DNA from: Dendrobium chrysotoxum | Taxonomy: Eukaryota > Streptophyta > Magnoliopsida > Asparagales > Orchidaceae | Length of the DNA: 64,000 nt | NCBI GenBank assembly: GCA_019925795.1 | Contig: CM034314.1 | Location: 22,003,774-22,067,773 of the forward strand | Reading direction: 5' to 3' | In this document: positions 37,721-48,202 of the stretch, one piece after another | How positions within the stretch are numbered: position 1 is the stretch's first letter | Layout of the letters: each line of letters begins with the position of its first letter | Translations under genes and position numbers: made by a program | Notes under the pieces: model-generated | Databases searched by the model: none | What the model saw: only the letters and a program-made list of their open reading frames with translations | Told to the model about the DNA's origin: nothing

Positions 37721-39271
37721 GTTAGATTTGGGAACCCAAACCAGTTTGGGTTATTCTCTTGGCAAAAATAATCTAGATGCATGTTTAATATGCTGTGAAT
37801 TATGCATCTTAGGTCTCCGCACTATATGTATTTTACTATGAATTATACAAGTGTGAGAGATATGTCCTATCATTCCACATGAAAAATATTTAACATTAGG
37901 AAAATGATTTACAAGTTTACGTGAGTTATAATGTCCTTTCCTAGGTTTTGAACATGTATTCTTTTGTTTAGACTTATAAAATTATTCAAGTGTGGGAATC
38001 GGTCTATTTTCTATAATAGCCTTTATTTTTAATTTTAAATATGAGTTTTTATTTTCCAACAATAAAATTTTTATTCTCAAATCAATTTTCTTATGTTCAG
38101 CTTCTTCCACAAAAACTTTATAATCATTTTCAAGTTCAGTATGTGATGATTTTAATTGTTCATATTTTTTGTTCAAATCATCAAACTCATCCAATAATGT
38201 CATGTGGTTGCTATCAATTGATGTATAATCATTTCTAAGGATTTCATACTCTTTTTATAAATTTGAAAATTCTATGTTCAACTTAGCATGCAGCTTTTTG
38301 AGTTTCTTTTATACAGTATGAATTTTCTCAGAAACTTTAAATAACTCATCGTAGGATAAATCAAATACCTCCTCTTGATCCGAGTGATCAAGGTTGTCTA
38401 CCATTAAGCATAAGTTAGTGACTTCTTCCTCTGCTTCTGTTTCTAAGGTATCTGATGCTGAGTCTGCCCAGAAAGCTCTTTGTAGTCTCTTCTTTCCCTT
38501 CCTTACATTAGTTTTCTCCTCAACCTTCTCCTTGCTAGGATTGGCTTTTAGTCATCCACTTTCAATATAATATTCTTCTCCTTCCTCTTGTCACCTGCAT
38601 CAATTTATCTTTGGGTCACTCCTTACTCGTAAGCAATTAGTGATCCAAGCAGATTGTCAATAGAATATACATTTAATGCTTTCGACTCCATAATGGCAGT
38701 TATCTTTGCATTATAAGCAGTAGGTAAATAATGTAAGATTTTATTTACTTTTTTGAATTTGTTAGTTCCCTACCTAAAGTATGTGATGAGGTGACTATCT
38801 GTGTAAAACTAGTATATATGTTACTGATTGATTCATTCAGTTTCTTGTAAAAAGGTTCATAGTTGTGTAAAAGAATATTCAATTTGGATTATTTCACCTC
38901 ACTAGTTCCGTCATACGTTATACAAAGTCTATCCCAAATTTTTTTTCCAGTTTTATAGGTTGAAACTCGTATATAGTCCTTAGATTTAATAACACAAAAA
39001 AGCTATTTAAACATTTTGTATTTAACTGAGCTAAGTCTTTTTCCTCTAATGTCCAATCAGTAAATAATGTTTTAATCCTAATGTTATTAACTAGTTTAGT
39101 AGGAGCAGTATAACCATCATGTACTAACATCCACATACGATAGTCAAGTGATTGTAGAAAAGTAGACATGCGGGTTTTCCAAAAGTCGAAAGGAATGTTA
39201 TCAAATAGCAGTGGTCTAGTGATTGAATATACTTCAGGTGTGTTATGATTTTGAAAATTAGCCTTAATCAT
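37721..39271 (-). pseudogene. Copia-2 gag
   Basis: Starts MIKANFQNHNTPEVYSITRP at 39271, 38 bp inside the primer site, with the copia gag opening FDNIPFDFWKTRMSTFLQSL and MWMLVHDGY. A coiled-coil region rich in Glu/Lys/Leu follows (LNKKYEQLKSSHTELENDYK, 38150-38090). A CCHC zinc knuckle FSCGMIGHISHTC lies near 37890. Stops after residue 117 and further down break the frame. It would form the virus-like particle shell if intact. Confidence 0.75.
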
Positions 39272-39308
39272 TTTTTAAAAAGTAATCTAAACTTTAATTT
39301 TTGAAATA

Positions 39309-39321
39309 GGCTCTGATACCA
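39309..39321 (-). other. Copia-2 primer binding site (tRNA-iMet)
   Basis: TGGTATCAGAGCC on the - strand, two bases from the LTR end. This is the standard plant copia site complementary to the 3' end of initiator tRNA-Met. Confidence 0.92.
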
Positions 39322-39323
39322 CT

Positions 39324-40992
39324 TGAAAGTATGCGCAAATTATCAGACCTACTACAACAGTCCATAGGCTAACTAAGAGGGGGTGAATTGGTAATTTTAA
39401 AAATTTCTTGATTATTTAGAAAATCGATTAAATATTTTGAGCACAACAATAAATTTTCATAAAGATATTTTTTAACCACAAAAATTAAAAATGCAGAAAA
39501 ATAAAAAGTGGTAAAAAGTAAAGAAACAGAAAACACTAAATTTTATAGTGGTTCAGTCCAACTAAACCTACATCCACTCCCTGGAGACTCCTTCCCCAGT
39601 TATTGCACTACTCAATAATGTCTCTCCTTTTACCCCCATAGTAAGACCGAGAAGCCTTTACAAACTCTATTTCACCAACCATGTGCGATAGAGAACCGAT
39701 GCCTTTTGCACTCTCCAAGTGATGGCAGCATACTGAATCATACTTTTTCATCCACCTGGTGAAGGCAGAGTACCCACATCCTTTCTCACGCTCCTGGTAA
39801 TAGCAGAGTACTAACGTCCTTTCTCACCCTACTGATAATGATAGAGTACCGACATCCTTTCTCACCCTCCTGGTGATGACAAAGTACCAGATCTCCTTAG
39901 AAAATCCTCTCTCAAGAGCCTTCAAGGAAGTAAGGAAAAACTATGATAAACAAATAAGAGATCCTCACCATTATGCACCTTTATGAATCCCCTCACAAAT
40001 TCCTCTCACAAGATCTCTCACTTTTCAATCTCAAGACACTCTCCCAAACACACTCCTAAGGAACACTCAAGAGAAATTCACAGCAAGATCTTAGAGTGTC
40101 AGTTTTTAGGACCCTTATATACCAAGAATAAGAAAAATTGTCTTGAAAATAGAAAATTTCAAGTTAAAGGGACTTGTATCATACAGTACAATCATACTTC
40201 ATACATACGAATAGTTCAAAAAGTGATGTACGATATTATACGAACCTAATTTCATGCTCTGTTTAATGTATATACAAACTTATATTATATAGTACGATCA
40301 GTTCAAAATGAACCCTTTCATCTGTACGATCATGTACGAACCTTATTTCGTACTCTAACTGGCATCTGTATGAACCAACTTCATACAGTATGATCACTTC
40401 AAATTTGTTGAGTTCTTACAAGATGAACTGATACGATCCTCATTTCATACTCTGATCAGTGTTCGGGATGATTCACCTTCGTATAGTATGATCAGTTCAA
40501 AAATTGGTGAATTTATATGGGATGAATTGGTATGAACCTCATTTCATACTCTGATCGACATCTGTACAAATCAAAATTCGTACAGTAGGATCAGTTAAAA
40601 AATTTCTAAGTCATGATTCTATTAACTCCATTTTAGAGGAACTCAATCAAATCTTCCAGTATAATTTCATAATCATACAATACAATTAGTTTAAAAAATA
40701 AAAGATTTATCTTACTCTCCCAGTGTGTGTATGCACTGTTATCCAATTACAATCATATTCTCTCAGACTCAAGAAAAATAAAAAAAGTACAAACTTCAAT
40801 TATAAGAACCCTAATCTATTCTATCTTAAAGTCTTTGGCAGTCTAGAGCATGATTTCTCTAAAACATTAGTATACATAAATAAAATATATCTAATATATA
40901 TTAGCAGAAATAATAATTAACACAATAATATTTTGATATTTTCAAAAACTCACATAATATAAAAATATAATTTTGAAAGCTAAGTTGCAACA
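39324..40992 (-). repeat. Copia-2 5' LTR
   Basis: Pairs with 29848-31513 over its whole length. Its outer edge reads ttgcaaca, followed by the target duplication ATAAA at 40993-40997. The gtac-rich repeats seen in the 3' LTR are present at about 40190-40690 but more worn. Confidence 0.95.
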
Positions 40993-40997
40993 ATAAA

Positions 40998-42168
40998 CTC
41001 ATAGAGTGAGTCATATTTTTACTAACATTCTGGAGTATTTGGTAGGGTTGCATTGAGTTTAAGTTTACACAAATGAGGCTAAAATAAGGTAAGATCTTAA
41101 TTCTTCCATTTTACATGAGGGGATTAATGAGAGTCTTAATTAGATTACATTGGGAAATAGATATGGAAGTCTGGATAGGCTACAATAGAATATGAATATA
41201 GCATGAAACCACTATGATTTAAGGATAAAGAGTAGGTGTGAAAAAATAAACCATATATTATAATATTTTATTTTTTAGTCTAATATGGCATTGAGATTAA
41301 CATTCTATCTCAAATGACAGAATTGTTATTCTAAAATGGGCTTAAAAGCAAAATTAGGATTTTAACAAAAAAGTTGTTAATCCTAAAAATTTTATCCTAC
41401 CTCATGTGAGTAACATAATGGTATATTTTATTTTAGGAAAAAAATTCCTAATAAAGACAAGAACTTATGGTTAATTATATCCTAAGAGAGAAGATTCTCC
41501 TGAGAATACTATTACTTAAAGTACTGATAAATACTTTAAGATTTCAAAGTTTAAGCTAAGGATGTAATTTTAGAATTTCAAATGAAACTAGCTCAAAGTA
41601 AAACAATTCTTTTTGGAGTAATGGATGAGAAGCAAGGAACACTCGATTTTGAGAAGGTCAAAAGTATGCAAAACTATCCTATGTTGGGATTTCAAGCTTT
41701 GAAATTAGCATTTAGTATTTCTTATTTTATTAGAAATTTGGGGGTTACATCGCTTCAACATAAGATTGAGAAAATGCCCATATAGTAAGGACTTATGATG
41801 TAACAATATATGAGGCAGAGGGTGAATAACTATGACCAATTAAGATGATCATCTCACCTCATAGTCTATATAGTTAGAGTTAATGAATCACCACAGACTA
41901 AATAAAAAACTATTATATACCCAAAATAGTAATGAGTAAGGAGTTAGAAATTTTTTAAAAGGTTGGAATACTCTTGGTTAAGACTTCATGGATCTATCAT
42001 ACCCATGTTGTTAAGCTTAAAATCACATAACTAAGAAGGTACTTGAGCCAAACCGAACCAAAGATGCTTTATCAAAAGGTATTAATTAAATCATCCAAAG
42101 TTGGCCTCATGATGTAAAACATTGGAAACTCATAATTTCTAAACAAGTAAATTCTAAGGGGAGGATCT
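40998..42168. other. Continuation of the X interior, mostly non-coding
   Basis: Rejoins 25164-29847 across Copia-2. There is no clear gene; one weak pol-like piece is listed separately. A purine-rich strip taaggggaggatctggaaag at 42158-42177 could be a polypurine tract ahead of X copy B. Confidence 0.35.
41549..41785 (+). pseudogene. Possible Gypsy reverse-transcriptase scrap
   Basis: An open stretch reads LEFQMKLAQSKTILFGVMDE, then DFEKVKSMQNYP and ISYFIRNLGVTSLQHKI. The spacing and words resemble the end of Gypsy RT (a Lys-Cys..Phe-Leu-Gly-His..Val, then EKVKAIQ.WP, then YYRRFI). Only a few residues match, so this is weak. If real it would make element X a Gypsy relic. Confidence 0.25.
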
Positions 42169-43320
42169 GGAAAGATGTAGAACTTATAATATTTTGGGGC
42201 TTAGAGAATTGTCTATAAAAGCAAGTGAATGAAATAGCTCAATTATACATAACTATAGTGATTCAAAAAGACTAACAATCTTATCTAGGTTACGACTATC
42301 ATTACCTAGCAAGCAATGATGACCCTTGGGAAAATTAAAAATTTATGGTTAATAAAAGATTTATATCCTAAGGAATATGGTATGTCAAGCAATGTTATTG
42401 ATCCTTAATTGATAAAGTTCTTACTATGTTACATGCTCTTATAAATATGGTTGTTATGAATATATACTCGCACATATGGGTTTTGATAACTAGCAAGCTC
42501 AATCTTATATATCTACTAAGAAAAAGTAGAGAGAGTAATGTTCTTTAAATAAGTAAGTTGAGAAAGCTTTGATTTTCTTAAAAAAAAAATTAATTAATTT
42601 TCAAAGTTATTTATCAATTTATTAAGTTGATAAATAAGATTTTATCCTAAGGGATTTTCTTAATATTATCTACATCTCAAACAAATACAAACAAGTAAAG
42701 AAAAAAAAAATAGATATAAAAGAACTGTAAAAAAAATATAAGAGTAAACAAAATTGTATGTTGAGATTGCTTTAAAAGAATAAAGAACGATCGAACTAGC
42801 ATAAGTCAAAAATATGTATTATACATGCCCAGAAGAAAAATATAAAAAAACCAATTGAGCATTACATGTACATACTCTAAAAATTTCTAATTTCATATAA
42901 AAAAGAAACTAACCATACCTTAGTTAAATATATACCTATTCATCAAGTATTAGGATAAGTATTCCTAGATATGATGGCAATCTACACTAAGCTGGTAACT
43001 TTTGTTGATACCTTATTATATATAAAGCTTCCCTAATTTAGAAAGTGTAGTAGAAGTTGAATACTAAATGGAGTAATCATATTACAACTCAATGTACCTA
43101 AAATGTATACCAAATAGTATATCACTTCATAGATATTCATTCATTTGATATTTTTGAATATTTGATGCATGACCCCTATAAAAGTAAAAGAGCAATGGTC
43201 ATACAACTAGCAACTATAAGAAAGAATATGTCTATCTTACTCTTAGTACAATAGCATAGCTAATCATCAAACAAAAACCCTAAGCATCTTACCTAAAAAA
43301 CAACCCAACCCATAGAGTTA

Positions 43321-43480
43321 TATGTTATGTAGTGTGAAGGATTTTCTAACAAGTTTTCAATATAACTACAGCCTCCTTATGGTTAGTGACTAAGGAGATA
43401 TATGCCGTGTAGTATGAAGGATTTTCTAGCAAGTTATTAATGTAACTACAACCTCCCTATGCTAAGTGACTAAGGAGTTG
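43321..43480 (+). repeat. 80-bp tandem duplication
   Basis: Two adjacent units of about 80 bp. agtgtgaaggattttctaac at 43331 is repeated as agtatgaaggattttctagc at 43411, followed in both by a.gtaactacarcctcc..atg.t.agtgactaaggag. Confidence 0.85.
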
Positions 43481-43740
43481 TAACTTATCACTAAACCTAA
43501 GTGCATACAAAAGACACATAGTAATAGGGGCCAACTCATGTAAGTGTGAAAATCTACTAAGTTAACTTCTCTCAAGGAATCCAACTAAATTAAGGCCTAT
43601 CACTTTAATCAAATTAATTAAAAATATTAATTTTTTTTATAACATTAATCTAGCATGTCATAGATTAATTGTATCCCTTGAATAGTCCTATAAGATATAG
43701 TTATTTTGAAATGACCATTATTATCTTATGAATCATCATC

Positions 43741-43765
43741 TAATAATAATAATAATAATAATAAT
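43741..43765. repeat. (TAA)n microsatellite
   Basis: About eight TAA units in repeat X copy B. Confidence 0.9.
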
Positions 43766-44089
43766 TAAGCTATCATAACCACAAGTTCAGTCCAAGAATT
43801 AATATGGTTTGAACTATAAGGTTGGGTACTGACTCACCTCATACACATACAAATGCAATTAATATGATTGAAGATAGTGAAGACCATCATCAACTATTGA
43901 TCTTAATATTAAGGTTTTTTGGAGTGATAAAAGCACTTGGAAGATAGAAAGGATTCATGAATTCAGAAGGAGCTTTGAATATCCAAATTATGGGACCAAT
44001 CTGAGTAGAGACCACTACTTAGAAGGAAAGGAATGGTTTGAGTAATGGTGTATACCCAAACCTAAGTGATTTTCAACCATAATGCATGA

Positions 44090-44640
44090 TTGAAAAATGG
44101 AATGATTCTATCAAAAGTGTATAACCAAGTTGGTTAAGACGCAACCAAATGTGGTATGGTTAAGTTCTTAAAGTGAATTATAAGGAAGGCCACTATAAGA
44201 GGTAATAGAATTAAAAGACTATGAATCTACTTGAATTAACTCATCTAAATATGGTAAGACTAATTCCAAATATAGTTTAACAAAGAGCGCATGATTAAAC
44301 TACGGATTTCTAGTCAAAAGCGAATAACAAGAATGGGGGTAGATTTGGCCAAAAGAGCATGACTAAATCAAAGTGGAGATCTTACCAAAAGAGAATGGCT
44401 AAATGAAGATAGCAAAGTTAAAAGGGCAAGGCTACATAAAGAGTGAACCTTGCCAAAAAAGAAAGCATGACTAATTAAGGATGTTTCTTAGCCAAAAGAA
44501 ATGACTAAGAAGGTTAGCATTATAGTCATAAGAACATGATAATGCTAAGAGTAAACTTCACCAATTGTGGTATGGCTAATCTAAGAAAATTCTCAACCAA
44601 AGAAATATGATTAAAGTGTATAAAGTAAGTCAAAATATCT
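44090..44640 (+). repeat. Array of degenerate short repeats in X copy B
   Basis: Copies of gccaaaagagcatgactaaa every 40-70 bp: ccaaaagagcatgactaaat at 44351, ccaaaagagaatggctaaat at 44385, gccaaaagaaatgactaag at 44491. It corresponds to 20050-20730. Confidence 0.6.
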
Positions 44641-45110
44641 TGATAGTATCGAAGATAAACTCAACAAAAGTGGCATAACAAGGTTTAAAGGGAAGCCTAA
44701 TTAAATAGCCATAGCTGGATTGTTAAGTTAAATTAGATTAAAATGGTAATCAATTTAATGTATGCAAACTGGTGATGTAAAATAGAGTTGAAAAAATAGT
44801 ATCCATGAGTGGTTTAAAATAAGGGCAATGGCATCAGTGCCATTGGAACCTAGACGAAACTAGGGTTGACTATTCTAAAATATTGTGTGAGTCATCTTAA
44901 AATGTGTAGTTCGCTGGTGATTAGCTCTTCGATAGTGTTAACGTAATCAATGAGCTCATGAAGTAATGTTAAAGCTTAACCCATATCAATTAAGCTTAGT
45001 TAAGGATTATCTAGTTAAATAAAATTAATTAAATTGAGAAACTATGGTGTAGGTGCAATAATCTAATGGCCATATTCATGTATAATCAAATGCAAAAGTG
45101 CATGAAACAC

Positions 45111-46098
45111 ATTATCAAGATAGAGGAAAACATACACATAATTGCTTGTAGTGTTTTATATGGACTTTCACTATGAATAACCTTGCCAAACAAATGAAAA
45201 TTTAAAGTTAAAGCTTTCAAATGATAGTTTAATGATGTATTTATTCAGTAGGCTAAACTTAGGTAGGAGATTAAGGTTAAACGCTAAACCAAACCAACAT
45301 ATTAATGAATTAATTAGATAATTGATGACAGTGGTATTTTGAAAAAATAGACCAACTATAGCCAAATCATCCTGCCTAGCTATCCAACAATATCAAATTA
45401 AGCTAAAGTACATTCTGAAATATTAAGGGTATTTTGAGAGTTTATTTAATAATCATCATAATCATTACAAAATGAGTGAAAATTTATAAAAAAAATATTA
45501 ATGGCTTAAAAAAGATTTGATATTTATTTTTTGTGGTTTAGGTTTATTTCTATTTTTATTTTTGAAAAATTAATGTTAAGTTCTTAAATTTACCCGCAAA
45601 AAATGTTAGAGCACAAAAATAATGTACATAGAGACAGAATATTAATAAAAAGTTTTAAAAATTTTTAATGACTAAGCTAACTAACTTCAATTTAAATAAT
45701 TTTTTTTATCAATATACTTTGATAACTAAGATGGATCCGCATCCTCACAATAGAGCTAATACGAATCAACACTTTTGGCATCATATGTACACATAAACAA
45801 CAAGCTTTAACAAGTGAATTTTTAAGTAACTTTAAACATAAAATTTCCCATAACTCGATTTTTATAATTCCCGATAATTTCTTCCACGAAAATTTTCAAA
45901 CAAAAAATAAATAAATAAAACACATCGTGCCCCTCTTTTCTCCTACACAAAAAGAAAGCATATACCGACAAAAAAGGATTAATAGATATGTTACCATTCC
46001 CAAAAAAATCCGACCGTTACCAGCGAGCTTTTAAATTTGAAACGCACCAAAAATATAATAAATGAAAGCATCTCTCAGGAAGGGTTTTCTGCTTCCTC
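45111..46098. other. Region upstream of MIR159, no gene seen
   Basis: AT-rich and free of recognised transposon sequence, except possibly its first 300 bp, which may belong to repeat X. It is the likely promoter-proximal region of the microRNA gene. Beyond the TATA box listed separately I see no regulatory motif firm enough to name. Confidence 0.4.
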
Positions 46099-46106
46099 TA
46101 TTTAAG
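46099..46106 (+). promoter_or_regulatory. Probable TATA box of MIR159
   Basis: TATTTAAG in the context cctctatttaaggatctc. A transcription start about 30 bp on would fall in the pyrimidine-rich ctcttcgtcctcacaag (46121-46137), about 90 bp before the hairpin. Position and form are typical of plant Pol II microRNA promoters. This is inferred, not measured. Confidence 0.5.
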
Positions 46107-46218
46107 GATCTCAGCCCCTTCTCTTCGTCCTCACAAGACTAAAAGCTTGGAAATAGCGTATCTTTCTCTTTCTCTTTCTCTTGATTTCGCTGTTGTCGTT
46201 ACGTGAGGTTAAGATGGT

Positions 46219-46425
46219 GTAAGCAATGGAGCTCCTTTCAATCTAAGTAATGAGGGGTGAGGTGGGGGATTAATACGGCTGCTTGCTCATGAATACCTTT
46301 TGTTAGTGCATGAGGATACATGCATACAATTTGGTTTAAACGGTATGTTAATGGCACTTCAAAGGGTGAGCATGCGCTTGGAGACGTTCTTCCTATGCTT
46401 CTTCTCATTCTTGGATTGAAGGGAG

Positions 46426-46438
<13 letters not shown>
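46219..46438 (+). ncRNA. MIR159: MIR159 primary hairpin
   Basis: A long fold-back of about 205 nt, the size typical of the miR159/miR319 family. The 3' arm holds the mature miRNA (46410-46430). The 5' arm at 46227-46247, core ggagctcctttcaatct, is its near-perfect complement, with G:U pairs and one end mismatch. The stem continues: aatgagggg (46249-46257) pairs with cttctcatt (46401-46409), and gcttgctcat (46289-46298) pairs 9 of 10 with gtgagcatgc near 46365. A small inner hairpin gcatg..catgc sits in the loop (46312-46327). miR159 is known to cut mRNAs of GAMYB-type MYB factors (anther, seed and growth control). This is the only host gene recognised here; transposons lie about 1 kb upstream and 0.7 kb downstream. 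Confidence 0.93.
46410..46430 (+). ncRNA. miR159: Mature miR159 (21 nt, 3' arm)
   Basis: The 21 nt at 46410-46430 contain the core TTGGATTGAAGGGAGCTC, shared by the miR159 family. The first base is C and the last three are CCT, so it differs at the ends from the commonest form (T start, CTA end). The inner GGATTGAAGGGAGCTC separates it from miR319, which has GGACTGAAGGGAGCTC. I expect it in AGO1 guiding cleavage of GAMYB-like mRNAs; a 5' C is less usual for AGO1, so the true 5' end could be one base further in. Confidence 0.9.

Positions 46439-46486
<48 letters not shown>
46431..46486. repeat. (CT)n microsatellite abutting miR159
   Basis: About 28 CT units starting at the base after the mature miRNA. 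It replaces the sequence that would form the lower stem of the hairpin. Confidence 0.95.
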
Positions 46487-46493
<7 letters not shown>

Positions 46494-47129
46494 TATATAT
46501 TTCCACAGATCTAATAAGACGACAGTTAATTAACTTCTTTTACCAGAAGAGTCAGAATAACCTGAGTGTAGCAGCATGCATGAGGGAGAAGAATAATTAT
46601 TAGGTGAGTTGCAGTTTAAACGTTTTCTTTTTGCACTCTACTCTTTTGAATTCTACAGGCTAGTACAGTATTTTTCTTTTACTTTGTAATGATATCAATA
46701 TCAATATCAATATATAATAATAAGCGTAGAAATTAAAAACGGATTTACTACATAAATGTTTAAATTTTAATTTATTGAATTTGAATGAACATAATAGTCA
46801 GAAGTATTATTTATGCTCTTTTGAATTTCTTTGCCGTTCAGAATAATTTATTTTGCAATCAACATGATAATCAATTTTTCTTTATTATGTGGTAATAATT
46901 AATAAACGTTTTCTTTTTGCTAGTTGCCATCTCTTATATATAAGATTGCTATTATTTTTACGAGAAAATATGAGGTTCATTAATTGGACTAAAAGAATAT
47001 TATTTCTCTAAATTGCCGAATAAAATCGCACCATTCTAGTTTTTAAGTTTTCATTATAACTCAGCCATTCTAGCATGAACCAAAAGATATATTAGTCATC
47101 GTATCAGCACAACAACTTATAAAAAAGAC
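46487..47129 (+). other. Downstream part of MIR159 transcript / intergenic
   Basis: No coding sequence or repeat recognised. ttaggtgagttgcag at 46599-46613 contains an AG|GTGAGT 5' splice-site consensus, so the primary transcript could be spliced here. No 3' end signal can be fixed. Confidence 0.35.
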
Positions 47130-47588
47130 AAAATTTTGAATCTCTCACGTCCATGCATGAAGCTAATCTTAGTTTTCATCTCCTGTTCTATCTTTTGGTT
47201 GGCAAAAATTTCCATTATAATAACTAATATATCTGTTGGCCGTTGTTGTTGGGCTGTTGGCGGGGTGAGTCTTCTGCAATACCTGGTTTACTTGATGATT
47301 TGCTGGACTGGTTCTGCATATATTTTGTTTCAAATTTCTTTTTGCAGGATGTCTATATATTTGTGCCGGCTGATCTCTAACGAGCTATTTTTTGGGGCAT
47401 TGGCTTTGTACCTGCCGAGTACTAATGAACTGTTTTTGTAATTTAGTTTGGGATCCTTGGCTCATTAGGCTTTTATTTTTCTTTTGTCCGTAGCTCTTGG
47501 AGCAATAGTGAGCATTGGATTCCTTTTAAGAACTTGTAATATTTTCTTTTGATGATATAAAATACTACTGATAAATGGGTTTCCAAAA
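47130..47588 (+). mobile_element. L1-B: 3' UTR fragment of an L1 element
   Basis: A T/G-rich stretch ends with the L1 family block: gagcattggattccttttaag followed by aacttgtaat, a changed tail and ggtttccaaaaaaaa at 47578-47588. The coding part is absent, so this is a strongly 5'-truncated insertion. The left boundary is estimated; no convincing target duplication was found. The hydrophobic reading frame at 47136-47441 is UTR, not a protein gene. Confidence 0.65.
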
Positions 47589-48202
47589 AAAAGTCATAAT
47601 CACCAAAATATTATTAATATTTAATTTAGTGAATTTTAATACTAATTTTTTCTCAAATCTACAATATGTGTTCCGGTTAAAAATTTGGTATTTAGGATTA
47701 TTTATGAGAGAGGACATATATCCACCCCCCAACACACACACACACAAATGTTTTATCCAATATTTGTGGTGCTTTTAAAATAGTCAATTTGTGCCCATGT
47801 AAAAACAAAATGACAATGTCACTAATATATTTTTGATTAGCATCAAAAATGTCAACACCATTTTATAACTTCAATTAAATCTAATTGAATATTGGGCAAT
47901 TCTTATTCATTTAGTTAGACTTATTTCTCAAAAGTAATAATATCACCCAAAGGGATGTCTATCGCCCACTTTTGATTTCTGATCAATTCAACATAATTGA
48001 ACTAATTTAATCAAATTAAGATTTTCTAAAATGTCATTAATTGTTTCATATGCTAGTAAATTCTTTTAATAATACAATTTGATCATAGTCATTCAACTGA
48101 CCAGCTTTAAAGCACAGTAACACTTTTGGCCATAAACTCATGGTAATTCCCTTTGCTATTTTGTGGCTTTTGTGGGAGGAAAGAAACAACTGCAAGCACA
48201 AG
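47589..48202. other. Unassigned, with a short (CA)n run
   Basis: No gene seen. A (CA)n run of about 8 units lies at 47732-47747. The right end, aagcacaag (48194-48202), is the left target duplication of L1-C. Confidence 0.4.

Larger units (their letters stand above)
29848..40992 (-). mobile_element. Copia-2: structurally complete 11.1-kb copia element with ORF3
   Basis: It has 1.67-kb LTRs (29848-31513 and 39324-40992) starting tgttgc.. and ending ..tttca on the - strand. Perfect 5-bp target duplications ATAAA flank it (29843-29847 and 40993-40997). The primer site TGGTATCAGAGCC lies two bases inside the 5' LTR and a polypurine tract abuts the 3' LTR. Gag, protease/integrase/RT/RNase H and an env-like ORF3 lie between them, all with stops. 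Long LTRs plus a third ORF place it with the SIRE/Maximus lineage. By eye the LTRs differ at roughly one base in ten, so the insertion is not recent. Confidence 0.93.
42560..45110 (+). repeat. Repeat X copy B (LTR-like)
   Basis: Uninterrupted partner of copy A (16190-17032 plus 19357-21200), same orientation, strongly diverged. It contains a TAA microsatellite, an 80-bp tandem duplication and the ccaaaagagcatgactaaat array. If the pair are LTRs, the left edge should be near 42169, where tggaaagatg follows a purine tract, but copy A shows no match there. Confidence 0.5.

Noticed and set aside
47136..47441. 101-codon membrane-like frame
   Set aside because: It is the L1-B 3' UTR, ending in the same family block.
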